Assembly: GCA_036268875.1 (NCBI GenBank)
Contig: DATATI010000021.1
Coordinates: forward strand, 154,902 to 218,901
From: Polyangia bacterium
GTDB lineage: Bacteria; Myxococcota_A; Polyangia; Fen-1088
DNA length: 64,000 nucleotides
Direction: 5' to 3'
Made by a program: the position numbers and the translations under genes. The notes beneath the pieces were generated by a model. The model did no database searches and had not been told where the DNA came from. It was given only the letters and a program-made list of their open reading frames with translations. Position 1 is the first letter of the stretch. Every line of letters begins with the position of its first letter. Below are positions 1 to 8,692 of this stretch, in pieces.

Positions 1-1
1 G

Positions 2-655
2 CCGCCGCCGGGCGCCGCCGACGCCATCCTGGAAGCGGCCGACGCCGGCATCGCCGTCGTCGTCTGCATCACCGAAGGCATCCCGACCATCGACATGGTC
101 AAGGCCAAGCGCGCACTGCAAGGCCGCAGTGGCGTCACGCTGATCGGCCCCAACTGCCCCGGCATCATCACGCCCGGCGAGTGCAAGATCGGGATCATGC
201 CCGGGTACATTCACTCCGCCGGCAAGGTGGGCGTGGTGTCGCGCTCGGGCACGTTGACCTACGAGGCGGCGCACCAGCTGACGGCGTTGGGTCTCGGTCA
301 GTCCACCGCCATCGGCATTGGCGGCGATCCGGTCAAGGGCATGGACTTCATCGACTGCCTGCAGCTGTTCGAACGTGATCCGCAGACCAAGGCGGTCCTG
401 ATGATCGGCGAGATCGGCGGCACCTCCGAGGAAGAGGCCGCCGCCTTCGTGAAGAAAAACATGAAAAAGCCAGTGGCCGCCTTCATTGCCGGGCAGACCG
501 CGCCGCCCGGCAAGCGCATGGGCCACGCCGGCGCCATCATCAGCGGCGGCAAGGGCACGGCGGCCGAGAAGATCGCCGCCCTGCGCGACGCCGGCATCGC
601 CATCGCCCCCAACCCGGCCGAGCTGGGCAAGACCATCGCCCCGCTGATTTCGTAA
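2..655 (+). CDS. sucD: Succinyl-CoA ligase alpha subunit, 5'-truncated by window edge
   Basis: TCA-cycle enzyme subunit that carries the phosphohistidine relaying phosphate between succinyl-CoA/Pi and a nucleoside diphosphate. The frame is open from base 2, so the first Met codon at 95 is internal and the true start lies before the window. Visible family landmarks are the PNCPGI stretch, SRSGTLTYE, the [10 protein letters not shown] loop, and [10 protein letters not shown] near base 520, which holds the active-site His. About 217 residues of an expected ~290 are present. The beta subunit sucC would be expected just upstream. ndk follows after 37 bp, so the two may be co-transcribed. Confidence 0.95.
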   Translation, partial: PPPGAADAILEAADAGIAVVVCITEGIPTIDMVKAKRALQGRSGVTLIGPNCPGIITPGECKIGIMPGYIHSAGKVGVVSRSGTLTYEAAHQLTALGLGQSTAIGIGGDPVKGMDFIDCLQLFERDPQTKAVLMIGEIGGTSEEEAAAFVKKNMKKPVAAFIAGQTAPPGKRMGHAGAIISGGKGTAAEKIAALRDAGIAIAPNPAELGKTIAPLIS

Positions 656-692
656 TTTTTTCGTATACCCATCACGCAAGGAGCAGCGGAAA

Positions 693-1112
693 ATGGCCCT
701 GGAAAGAACGTTTGGAATCGTCAAGCCCGACGCCGTCGCCAAAGGAGCGATCGGCGGGGTGATCGATATGGTCGAGAAGGCCGGCCTGAAAGTGGTGTCC
801 CTGCGCCACACCCGCCTGTCACAGGCACAAGCCGAAGGCTTCTACGCCGTCCACAAGGCGCGCCCGTTCTTCAAGGACCTGGTGGCGTTCATGACCTCCG
901 GCCCGTGCGTGGTGATGGCCCTGGAAGGTGAGAACGCCATCGCCCGCTATCGGGAAGTCATGGGCCCGACGGATTCGAAGAAGGCTCCGGAGGGAACCAT
1001 CCGTCAGAAATACGGCACCGACATCGAACGCAACGCCGTCCACGGCAGCGACGCGGTGGACACCGCCAAGGGCGAGCTGGCGTTCTTCTTCACCGGCATC
1101 GACTTGCTTTAA
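693..1112 (+). CDS. ndk: Nucleoside diphosphate kinase
   Basis: Transfers the gamma phosphate from ATP to other NDPs through a phosphohistidine intermediate; cytosolic. The 139-residue length is standard. The N-terminal [12 protein letters not shown] motif and the active-site NAVHGSD motif (His117) are both present. The start ATG at 693 follows an AAGGAGCAG ribosome binding site. It lies directly behind sucD, which is functionally sensible because the ligase makes NTP. I see no anomaly. Confidence 0.97.
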   Translation: MALERTFGIVKPDAVAKGAIGGVIDMVEKAGLKVVSLRHTRLSQAQAEGFYAVHKARPFFKDLVAFMTSGPCVVMALEGENAIARYREVMGPTDSKKAPEGTIRQKYGTDIERNAVHGSDAVDTAKGELAFFFTGIDLL

Positions 1113-1166
1113 GACGCTCGCTCGCGGGTAGCGCCAGCGATGCGAAGGCGGTAGTCTCCCGCCGCT

Positions 1167-2258
<1,092 letters not shown>

Positions 2259-2267
2259 ACTGCGCCC

Positions 2268-2933
2268 GTGCCGCCGCCGCCCTTGCCCGAGCTGGAAGCC
2301 GAGCTGGGAAAGGCCCGCGATCTGGGCATCGACACCTGCGGCCGCATCGCCGAGTTCTGGGGCTTCACCCGCACCATGGGCCGCACGTTCGGCCTTTTGT
2401 ACCTGTCGCACGAACCACTGCCACAAGGTGAGATCCAAAAGCGCCTGGGAATTTCCGCGGGGAGCGCCTCGATGACGCTGTCGGCGCTGGGGCGCTGGGG
2501 CGTGGTTCATCGGGTCTGGGTGCGCGGCCAGCGGCGCGAGCACTATCAGGCCGAGACCGACTTCTGGAAGATGATCTCCGGCGTCTTGAACGAGCGCGAG
2601 CGGAGAGAGATCGGCGCCGCCGTCGAGGCGGTCCAGCGCGCCGAGCTGGGCGCGCGCGACGTCGCCGCCGCCGTCAAGACTGCCAGCAGCGCCAGCGCAA
2701 GACGCCTGCGCAGCGAAGCCGAGTTCGCCGGCGATCGGTTGGCCACGCTGGGCGAGATCTGCCGCCTGGGCGAAACCATGCTGAACATGCTGCTCGGACA
2801 GCTGACATTGGACGTGGGCCGCTTTCGCGACGTCTTCAAAGGCGATCCGGGCACAGCCGGATCATCGGCGCCGCCACTTGAGCCTGAGCCCGCCGCCGCC
2901 CCGGCGACCCGCCCCAAAAAGAGCCGCCGGTAA
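2268..2933 (+). CDS. GbsR/MarR-family transcriptional regulator
   Basis: Predicted DNA-binding regulator of 221 residues with a GTG start. The first ~110 residues match the GbsR-type winged helix: an ARIAEFWGFTRTMGR-like helix, then a helix-turn-helix around QGEIQKRLGISAGSASMTLS and a wing GVVHRVWVRGQRREHY. The second half is helical, and the C-terminus is a Pro/Ala-rich tail ending in basic residues. It sits directly upstream of the menaquinone operon, whose 45-bp leader carries an inverted repeat, so it could regulate that operon; that link is inference from position only. No effector can be read from the sequence. Confidence 0.8.
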   Translation: MPPPPLPELEAELGKARDLGIDTCGRIAEFWGFTRTMGRTFGLLYLSHEPLPQGEIQKRLGISAGSASMTLSALGRWGVVHRVWVRGQRREHYQAETDFWKMISGVLNERERREIGAAVEAVQRAELGARDVAAAVKTASSASARRLRSEAEFAGDRLATLGEICRLGETMLNMLLGQLTLDVGRFRDVFKGDPGTAGSSAPPLEPEPAAAPATRPKKSRR

Positions 2934-2946
2934 AGGCGCTTGCATA

Positions 2947-2974
2947 TTTTCAATTTATTTTGAATATTTAGAAT
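2947..2974 (+). promoter_or_regulatory. Candidate menaquinone-operon promoter with inverted repeat
   Basis: AT-rich island in GC-rich surroundings. A TTTTCA element (2947-2952) and TAGAAT (2969-2974, 5 of 6 to the -10 consensus) are spaced by 16 bp. The inverted repeat TTCAA-N6-TTGAA (2949-2964) overlaps the -35/spacer, an operator-like position. If this promoter is used, transcription would begin near 2980, which favours translation from the ATG at 3003 rather than the GTG at 2979. Confidence 0.4.
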
Positions 2975-2978
2975 TGTC

Positions 2979-3998
2979 GTGACGACCTCCGCTGTCCTGA
3001 CCATGATGCACGCCATGCCTGAGGGCCATTCCTCGTCGTGCTCCGACCGCGCCGCCGCGCTGGTGGCGACCGAGTTGCGGCAGGTCGAGGCCCGGCTGGC
3101 CGAGCGCATGGAAAGCCCGATTGGCCCCATCCCCCGCGTCGGCGCCCACTTGCTGGACGCCGGCGGCAAACGCTTGCGCCCGCTGCTGGCCGTGCTCGCC
3201 GCGCGCGCGGCCGGCGTGTCGACAGAGATGGGCGTGGCGGTCGGCTGCGCCGCCGAACTGATTCACACCGCGACGCTGTATCACGACGACGTGGTCGACG
3301 ACGGCCGCGTGCGCCGCGGCCGCCCGGCGGCGCGCATGGTGTACGGCAACGGCATCGTGGTGCTGGTGGGCGATTTCTGTCTGGCCCGGGCTCTCGAAAC
3401 CGTGGCCCTGACCGGCGTACTCCCCGTTGTTCAATCGCTGGCCGCCACGGTGACCGAGATGGCCGAGGGCGAGGTGGCGCAGCTGGAACGCGCCGGCAAC
3501 CCCGACGCCACCATCGACGAATACTTTCGCGTCATCGACCGCAAGACCGCGTCGCTTTTGGCCTGGTGCGCGCGCGTGGGTGGCACCGTCGGACCGGCGC
3601 TGGACGAACCGCTCGGCCGTTACGGGCGCGCGCTGGGGCAAGCGTTTCAGATCGCCGACGACGTACTGGACAGCGCGGTCGACGAAGCCACCGCCGGCAA
3701 ATCGGTCGGCCACGACATTCAGGAAGGCAAGCTGACGCTGCCAGTGCTACTGGCCTGCGAAGCGGACGCGACGCTGCGCCAGCGGGTGCGCGGCCTGGTC
3801 GGCGAAAAAGGCGTGTCCGCCGAGATGGCCCGCGAGCTTTTATTGCAGGTGCGCGCCGCCGGCGGCGTCGAGCGCGCCCGCCAGAAGGCGCAGCAACTGG
3901 CGGAGTCCGCCGTCGTCGCGCTGGAGACCGTGCCGCCGTCGCCGTACCGCGAGGCCCTGCGCGATCTCGCCTTCATGAGCGCCGATCGGAAGTCGTAG
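2979..3998 (+). CDS. Polyprenyl diphosphate synthase (menaquinone side chain)
   Basis: Trans-prenyltransferase that elongates farnesyl-type primers with isopentenyl diphosphate to make the lipid tail used by UbiA-type prenyltransferases. The first aspartate-rich motif is LYHDDVVDD and the second is IADDVLD. They are followed by the usual SVGHDIQEGKLTLP loop, so all catalytic elements are present. It is 339 residues from GTG 2979; an in-frame ATG at 3003 is an alternative start. The mqnL start codon abuts its stop (3998/3999), and it heads the menaquinone operon, so a heptaprenyl/octaprenyl-type product is likely. Chain length cannot be read from the sequence. Confidence 0.88.
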   Translation: MTTSAVLTMMHAMPEGHSSSCSDRAAALVATELRQVEARLAERMESPIGPIPRVGAHLLDAGGKRLRPLLAVLAARAAGVSTEMGVAVGCAAELIHTATLYHDDVVDDGRVRRGRPAARMVYGNGIVVLVGDFCLARALETVALTGVLPVVQSLAATVTEMAEGEVAQLERAGNPDATIDEYFRVIDRKTASLLAWCARVGGTVGPALDEPLGRYGRALGQAFQIADDVLDSAVDEATAGKSVGHDIQEGKLTLPVLLACEADATLRQRVRGLVGEKGVSAEMARELLLQVRAAGGVERARQKAQQLAESAVVALETVPPSPYREALRDLAFMSADRKS

Positions 3999-5486
3999 AT
4001 GGCCCTGGCGACCACAGACGCGGCGATTGATTCGGTCCCCGCCCATCACGACAACCTGCGCGACTTCGTGCGCCTGCTGGAAAGCCGCGGCGAGCTGCGC
4101 CGGGTGAGCCGCCTCGTCGATCCGTTCCTGGAGATCACCGAGATCTCGCAGCGCATGATGCGCGCGCAGGGGCCGGCCCTGCTGTTCGAGAACGTCAAGG
4201 GCTCGGCGTTTCCGCTGCTGATTAACACCTTCGCCACCAGGCGGCGGATGTCGTGGGCCTTGGGGGTCAGCGATCTGGAAGAACACGCCCGCAGCATCGG
4301 CGCCCTGGTCAAATCGCAGCCACCGACGGGTCTAATGGACAAGATCCGTATGCTGCCCAAGCTGGCCCGGGTGGCCAGCGCCTCGCCGCGCACGGTGTCC
4401 TCGGCGCCTTGCCAGGAAGTGGTCGAGCGCGAGCCGGATCTCGGCAAGCTGCCGGTGCTCACCTGCTGGCCCGACGACGGCGGCCCGTACATCACGCTGC
4501 CGATGGTCATCACCCGCGACCCGGACAAGGGCACGCGCAACGTGGGCTGCTACCGCATGCAGGTCTTCGGTCCGCGCGAGACCGGCATGCACTGGCAACT
4601 GCACAAGACCGGACGCCGTCACATGCGGCGCTACAAAGAACTGGGGATCGCGCGCATGCCGGTGGCGGTCGCCCTCGGCGGCGATCCGATCCTGCCGTAC
4701 GCCGCCACCGCGCCGCTGCCTGACGGCATCGACGAATTCCTGTTCGCGGGTTTCCTGCGCCGCCGCCCGGTCGAGATGGTCAAGTGCAAGACCAACGATC
4801 TGGAAGTGCCGGCGTCGTCGGATTTCGTGCTGGAAGGTTATGTCGATGTCGACGAGCCGCTGCGCCGCGAAGGGCCCTTCGGCGATCACACCGGCTATTA
4901 CTCGCTGGCCGACGACTACCCGGTCTTTCACCTGACCGCCATCACGCGCCGGGCGGCGCCCATCTACGCCACCACCGTCGTCGGACCGCCGCCGCAGGAA
5001 GACGCCTGGTTGGGCAAGGCGACCGAGCGGCTGTTCTTGCCGCTCTTGCAGATGACCTTCCCGGAGATCATCGACATGAACCTGCCAGTGGAAGGCTGCT
5101 TTCACAACCTGTGCATCGTCTCGATCCACAAGGAGTACCCGCACCACGCGCGCAAGATCTGCCATTCGCTGTGGGGCATGGGACAGATGATGTTCGCCAA
5201 GTGCATCATCGTCGTCGACGACGACGTCAACGTTCAGGACGTGGCCGAAGTGGCCTGGCGCGCCCTGAACAACATCGACGCCAAGCGCGATGTGTTCTTC
5301 GCTGAAGGGCCGATCGACGTCCTCGACCATGCCTCGCAGGGGTTCGGTTTCGGCGGCAAGCTGGGCGTCGACGCCACCCGCAAGTGGAAAGACGAAGGGT
5401 TCACCCGCGAATGGCCCGAGGTCTTGAAGATGCGCCCCGACGTGGTCAGCCACGTGAACGCCATCTGGAAGGATCTCGGTCTGTGA
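3999..5486 (+). CDS. mqnL: UbiD-family decarboxylase of futalosine pathway (MqnL-like)
   Basis: Prenylated-FMN-dependent decarboxylase of 495 residues, a standard UbiD length. Family motifs include LRDFVRLLESRGELRRV at the N-terminus and the conserved REGPFGDHTGYYS block near residues 290-302 containing an active-site acidic residue. In this operon, alongside mqnE, mqnC and a UbiA homologue, it should decarboxylate the prenylated dihydroxynaphthoate in late menaquinone synthesis rather than act in ubiquinone synthesis. Its start abuts the previous stop, and its TGA overlaps the menG ATG. The family call is firm; the substrate is inferred from context. Confidence 0.9.
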   Translation: MALATTDAAIDSVPAHHDNLRDFVRLLESRGELRRVSRLVDPFLEITEISQRMMRAQGPALLFENVKGSAFPLLINTFATRRRMSWALGVSDLEEHARSIGALVKSQPPTGLMDKIRMLPKLARVASASPRTVSSAPCQEVVEREPDLGKLPVLTCWPDDGGPYITLPMVITRDPDKGTRNVGCYRMQVFGPRETGMHWQLHKTGRRHMRRYKELGIARMPVAVALGGDPILPYAATAPLPDGIDEFLFAGFLRRRPVEMVKCKTNDLEVPASSDFVLEGYVDVDEPLRREGPFGDHTGYYSLADDYPVFHLTAITRRAAPIYATTVVGPPPQEDAWLGKATERLFLPLLQMTFPEIIDMNLPVEGCFHNLCIVSIHKEYPHHARKICHSLWGMGQMMFAKCIIVVDDDVNVQDVAEVAWRALNNIDAKRDVFFAEGPIDVLDHASQGFGFGGKLGVDATRKWKDEGFTREWPEVLKMRPDVVSHVNAIWKDLGL

Positions 5487-6187
5487 TGACCAGCCTGGCC
5501 AGCGAGGGCGCCGACGTTCAGGGCCTGTTCAACCGGGTGGCCGAGCGCTATGACGCCGCCAACCGGGTGATGTCGGCGGGCGTCGATGTGCTGTGGCGCC
5601 GCAAGGCCATTGGACGGCTGCTGCAAGGCCTCGGCGCCGAACCGCGCGTTCTGGATCTCGGGGCGGGCACCTTGGACGGGGCGATCGAGATCGCCCGGCG
5701 CGCTCCGGGCGCGCGTATCGCCGCCGCGGATTTCGCGCGCGAGATGCTGCGCGTGGGGCGGCACAAGATCCCCACCGACGCGCGCATCGACACCCACGCC
5801 GCCGACGGCCACCACCTGCCCTATCGCGCCGCCGCCTTCGACGGCGCGTTCTCCGCCTTCTGCGTGCGCAACCTGTCCGATCTTCCGCGGGGCATGGGTG
5901 AGCTGCGGCGGGTGATCCGACCGGGCGGACGCGTGGTGATCCTGGAGTTTTTTCGTCCGGAAAAACCGCGCTTTTTCTTCGACAAGATCTACAACGCTCA
6001 CGTGCTGCCGCTTCTGGGCTGGGCCGTGACCGGCGATCGCGAGGCGTACCGGTACTTGCCGGCGTCGATCGAGAAGTTCGCCAGCGTCGGCGAATTCGAG
6101 GCGGTGCTGCGGGCCGCCGGCTTCGCCGCCGTGGAGAGCCAGCCGTTGTTCCCGTCGGGCGTGGCGTCGATGGTGGTGGCGGCGTGA
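5486..6187 (+). CDS. menG: Demethylmenaquinone C-methyltransferase (UbiE/MenG)
   Basis: SAM-dependent methyltransferase for the last step of menaquinone synthesis. The start is taken as the ATG at 5486, which overlaps the mqnL stop (TGATG), giving 233 residues. Class I motifs are visible: VLDLGAGTLDGAIEI (SAM loop), RVAERYDAANRVMSAGVD near the N-terminus and ILEFFRPEKP after the post-motif strand, all typical of UbiE/MenG. The stop overlaps the mqnM GTG. An upstream in-frame extension to 5384 runs inside mqnL and is unlikely to be used. Confidence 0.92.
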   Translation: MTSLASEGADVQGLFNRVAERYDAANRVMSAGVDVLWRRKAIGRLLQGLGAEPRVLDLGAGTLDGAIEIARRAPGARIAAADFAREMLRVGRHKIPTDARIDTHAADGHHLPYRAAAFDGAFSAFCVRNLSDLPRGMGELRRVIRPGGRVVILEFFRPEKPRFFFDKIYNAHVLPLLGWAVTGDREAYRYLPASIEKFASVGEFEAVLRAAGFAAVESQPLFPSGVASMVVAA

Positions 6188-6801
6188 AGCTGGTGGTCGC
6201 CGTCGGCGGCGCGTCGGGCTCGATCTACGCCAGGCGCCTTTTGGACGTGCTGGCGGCCATGCGCGCGCGCGCAGGTGAGCGCGCCGGCGCCGAAATGAGC
6301 GCCGCGGCGGAACTGGAAGTCGGCCTTTGTTTTTCCACCGCCGGCGCCGAGGTCTGGGCCCACGAACTGGGCGCGGTGCCCGACTATCCGTTCAAGCGCT
6401 ACGGTCTGCGCGATTTCCGCGCCCCGTTCGCCTCGGGCTCGGCGGGTTGGGACGCGATGGTGGTGGTGCCTTGTTCAACCGGAGGGCTGGCCCGCATCGC
6501 CCATGGCATTTCAGACAATCTGATCGGCCGCGCCGCCGACGTGATGTTGAAAGAGCGCCGGCGCCTGGTGCTGGTGGTGCGCGAAGCGCCGCTATCGCTG
6601 ATTCACCTCGAGAACATGGCGGCGGTGACCCGCGCCGGCGCGGTGGTCTTGCCGGCGGCGCCGTCTTTTTATTCCAAGCCCGATACGATCGAAGCGTTGC
6701 TGGACACGGTGGTGGCGCGCGTGCTGGACCAGGTCGGTTTGCCGAATAGCTTGATGCCTCGTTGGGGCGAAGGCGCCCCACTTTCAGGAGCGGAGAAATG
6801 A
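6184..6801 (+). CDS. mqnM: Flavin prenyltransferase, UbiX family (MqnM-like)
   Basis: Makes prenylated FMN, the cofactor of the UbiD-type decarboxylase encoded two genes upstream. It is 205 residues with a GTG start overlapping the menG stop (GTGA). The N-terminal VGGASGSIYA is the FMN-binding glycine loop. The central VPCSTGGLARIAHGISDNLI and REAPLSLIHLENM blocks are diagnostic of UbiX. Pairing of UbiX with UbiD inside one menaquinone operon supports the mqnM/mqnL naming. Confidence 0.92.
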   Translation: MKLVVAVGGASGSIYARRLLDVLAAMRARAGERAGAEMSAAAELEVGLCFSTAGAEVWAHELGAVPDYPFKRYGLRDFRAPFASGSAGWDAMVVVPCSTGGLARIAHGISDNLIGRAADVMLKERRRLVLVVREAPLSLIHLENMAAVTRAGAVVLPAAPSFYSKPDTIEALLDTVVARVLDQVGLPNSLMPRWGEGAPLSGAEK

Positions 6802-7550
6802 GCGCCGATTCGTCTGCCGCCGCGGCCGCCGCGCGCGCGTCTGTCTCACTGTCCACGGTGGCGGCGGAGGATCTGTTCGTCCTCGGCCGCCAAGCCACCG
6901 CCGCCCGCCGGGCGTTGCACGGCGAGCGGGCGACCTTCATTCGATCAAAGCGCCTGCTGCCAGGCGGCGCCTGGCGCGGGCCGCGCGACGCCGCGCTGTC
7001 ATACGTGGAAGAAGAGGACCTGGCGGCGCTGGGCGGCTGGTCGGGCGCGCGCGACGCCGGCGTCAAGCTGCTGGTCGGCGGCCGTTCGCCCGATGCGCAC
7101 CGCGCGGCGCACGCCGACGGCGCGCGGTCGCTCTGGCGGCTGCCCTATCGCGCCGGCGAGGACGAAGCGGCGCGCCTGCAGGGTATCGCCGCCTTGCAGG
7201 CTCTGGCCGCGGGCGATTGTCCGCTGTGGGGCGTGCTGCCCACGCCCGAGGACGAAGCACACGGCCTGGACACCTTGCGCCTGATGGCGCTGTGCCGCTT
7301 GGGGTTGCCGTCGGTGGCGCACGTGCTCACCGACGTGGCCGCGCTGGGACCGCGCCTGGCGCAGATGAGCTTCGGCTTCGGCGCCGACGAATTGTTCGGC
7401 CCCATCGTCAGCGAGCGGGCGCTGCGCCTGGGCGACAACGCCAACAACCCGGCCATGACCCGCAAGGAAGCGGGCATCTTGTTGCGGGGGGCGGGCCTCA
7501 TCCCTTGCGAACGCTTCGCTGACGACACATGGGAAGAGGTCACGCCATGA
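6798..7550 (+). CDS. Degenerate MqnE/MqnC-like protein lacking the radical-SAM cluster
   Basis: Protein of 250 residues with no confident named family. The start is the ATG at 6798, overlapping the mqnM stop (ATGA) behind an AGGAGCGG site; its own stop overlaps the mqnE ATG. By eye it is collinear with the neighbouring MqnE. An LHGERATFIR segment matches MqnE LHGDRTYFNR. The C-terminal FGADELFGPI...MTRKEAGILLRGAGLIPCER matches MqnE FGADDLDGTV...MTPDEIVRIIQNAGRTPVER. The CxxxCxxC iron-sulfur motif that should follow LHGxR is absent, and the barrel is about 130 residues shorter. It is probably a catalytically dead paralogue serving as a partner or scaffold. It is not MqnB-like. The Ala-rich first 20 residues look disordered. 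Confidence 0.75.
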   Translation: MSADSSAAAAAARASVSLSTVAAEDLFVLGRQATAARRALHGERATFIRSKRLLPGGAWRGPRDAALSYVEEEDLAALGGWSGARDAGVKLLVGGRSPDAHRAAHADGARSLWRLPYRAGEDEAARLQGIAALQALAAGDCPLWGVLPTPEDEAHGLDTLRLMALCRLGLPSVAHVLTDVAALGPRLAQMSFGFGADELFGPIVSERALRLGDNANNPAMTRKEAGILLRGAGLIPCERFADDTWEEVTP

Positions 7551-8692
7551 TCACCAGCATCCGCGACAAAGTCCGTGCCGGCGAGCCGCTGTCCTTCGAC
7601 GACGGCGTCGCTTTGTATCGCCACCCGAACCTGATCGACGTGGCGGCGCTGGCCAACGAGGTGCGCGAGCGCCTGCACGGCGACCGCACGTACTTCAACC
7701 GCAACCTGCACATCAACGCCACCAACGTCTGCGTCGCCGGCTGCATGTTCTGTTCATTCGCCCGCCTGAAAGAAGGTGACCAGGGCGCGTACACCATGTC
7801 GCACGCCGAAGCCTGGGGAAAGCTGCAAAGCCGCCTGGACACCGGCGATCCGATCACCGAGATCCACATCGTCAACGGACTGCACGACAAGCTGCCCTTC
7901 GATTACTACACCGAACTTCTGTCCGGGTTAAAGCGCCTCAAGCCGTCGATCCACCTCAAGGCCTTCACCGCGGTGGAGATCTTTTATTTCCACCAACACT
8001 TCGGGATGCCCATCGCCGACGTGCTGGCGCGTCTGCGTGACGCCGGACTGGATTCGCTACCCGGCGGCGGCGCCGAGATCTTCGCCGCGCGCGTGCGCAA
8101 GAAGATCTGCGACGACAAGTGCACCGGCGACGAATGGCTGGACGTGCACCGCACCGCCCACCGGATGGGCCTGCGTTCCAACTGCACGATGCTTTACGGG
8201 ACCATCGACAGCGCCGAGGATCGCGTCGACCACATGCTACGCCTGCGCGCGCTGCAGGAGGAAACCGGCGGCTTTCAGACCTTCATCCCGCTGGCCTTTC
8301 ACCCCGACAACAACGCGCTGATGAAGCTGCCGGCCCCGACGGGCACCGAAGATCTGCGCACCTACGCCGTGGCCCGTTTGCTGTTGAACAACATCCCGCA
8401 CATCAAGGCCTACTGGATCATGCTGGGCGTGAAGACAGCGCAGACCGCGCTGTGGTTCGGCGCCGACGATCTCGACGGCACCGTGCAGGAAGAAAAGATC
8501 TATCACATGGCCGGCGCTGAGACGCCGCAGGCGATGACCCCGGACGAGATCGTGCGCATCATCCAAAACGCCGGCCGCACCCCGGTCGAGCGCGATACGC
8601 TGTACAACGTGATCGCCGAAGGCGAGGCGCTGGCCCCGCAGAAACCATTCCGGCGCGACGTCCGGCGCAAAGCCCTGGAGGTCTTGTCGTGA
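7547..8692 (+). CDS. mqnE: Aminofutalosine synthase (radical SAM)
   Basis: Radical SAM enzyme that joins 3-enolpyruvyl-benzoate (the MqnA product) to the SAM-derived adenosyl group, giving 6-amino-6-deoxyfutalosine. The ATG at 7547 overlaps the previous stop; an in-frame ATG six codons earlier is less likely. It is 381 residues. The cluster motif CVAGCMFC is at residues 62-69, followed by the family blocks ITEIHIVNGLHDKLPFDYY, DSLPGGGAEIF and LWFGADDLDGTVQEEKI. The stop overlaps the GTG of the mqnA-mqnC fusion, so translation is coupled. Confidence 0.95.
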   Translation: MITSIRDKVRAGEPLSFDDGVALYRHPNLIDVAALANEVRERLHGDRTYFNRNLHINATNVCVAGCMFCSFARLKEGDQGAYTMSHAEAWGKLQSRLDTGDPITEIHIVNGLHDKLPFDYYTELLSGLKRLKPSIHLKAFTAVEIFYFHQHFGMPIADVLARLRDAGLDSLPGGGAEIFAARVRKKICDDKCTGDEWLDVHRTAHRMGLRSNCTMLYGTIDSAEDRVDHMLRLRALQEETGGFQTFIPLAFHPDNNALMKLPAPTGTEDLRTYAVARLLLNNIPHIKAYWIMLGVKTAQTALWFGADDLDGTVQEEKIYHMAGAETPQAMTPDEIVRIIQNAGRTPVERDTLYNVIAEGEALAPQKPFRRDVRRKALEVLS

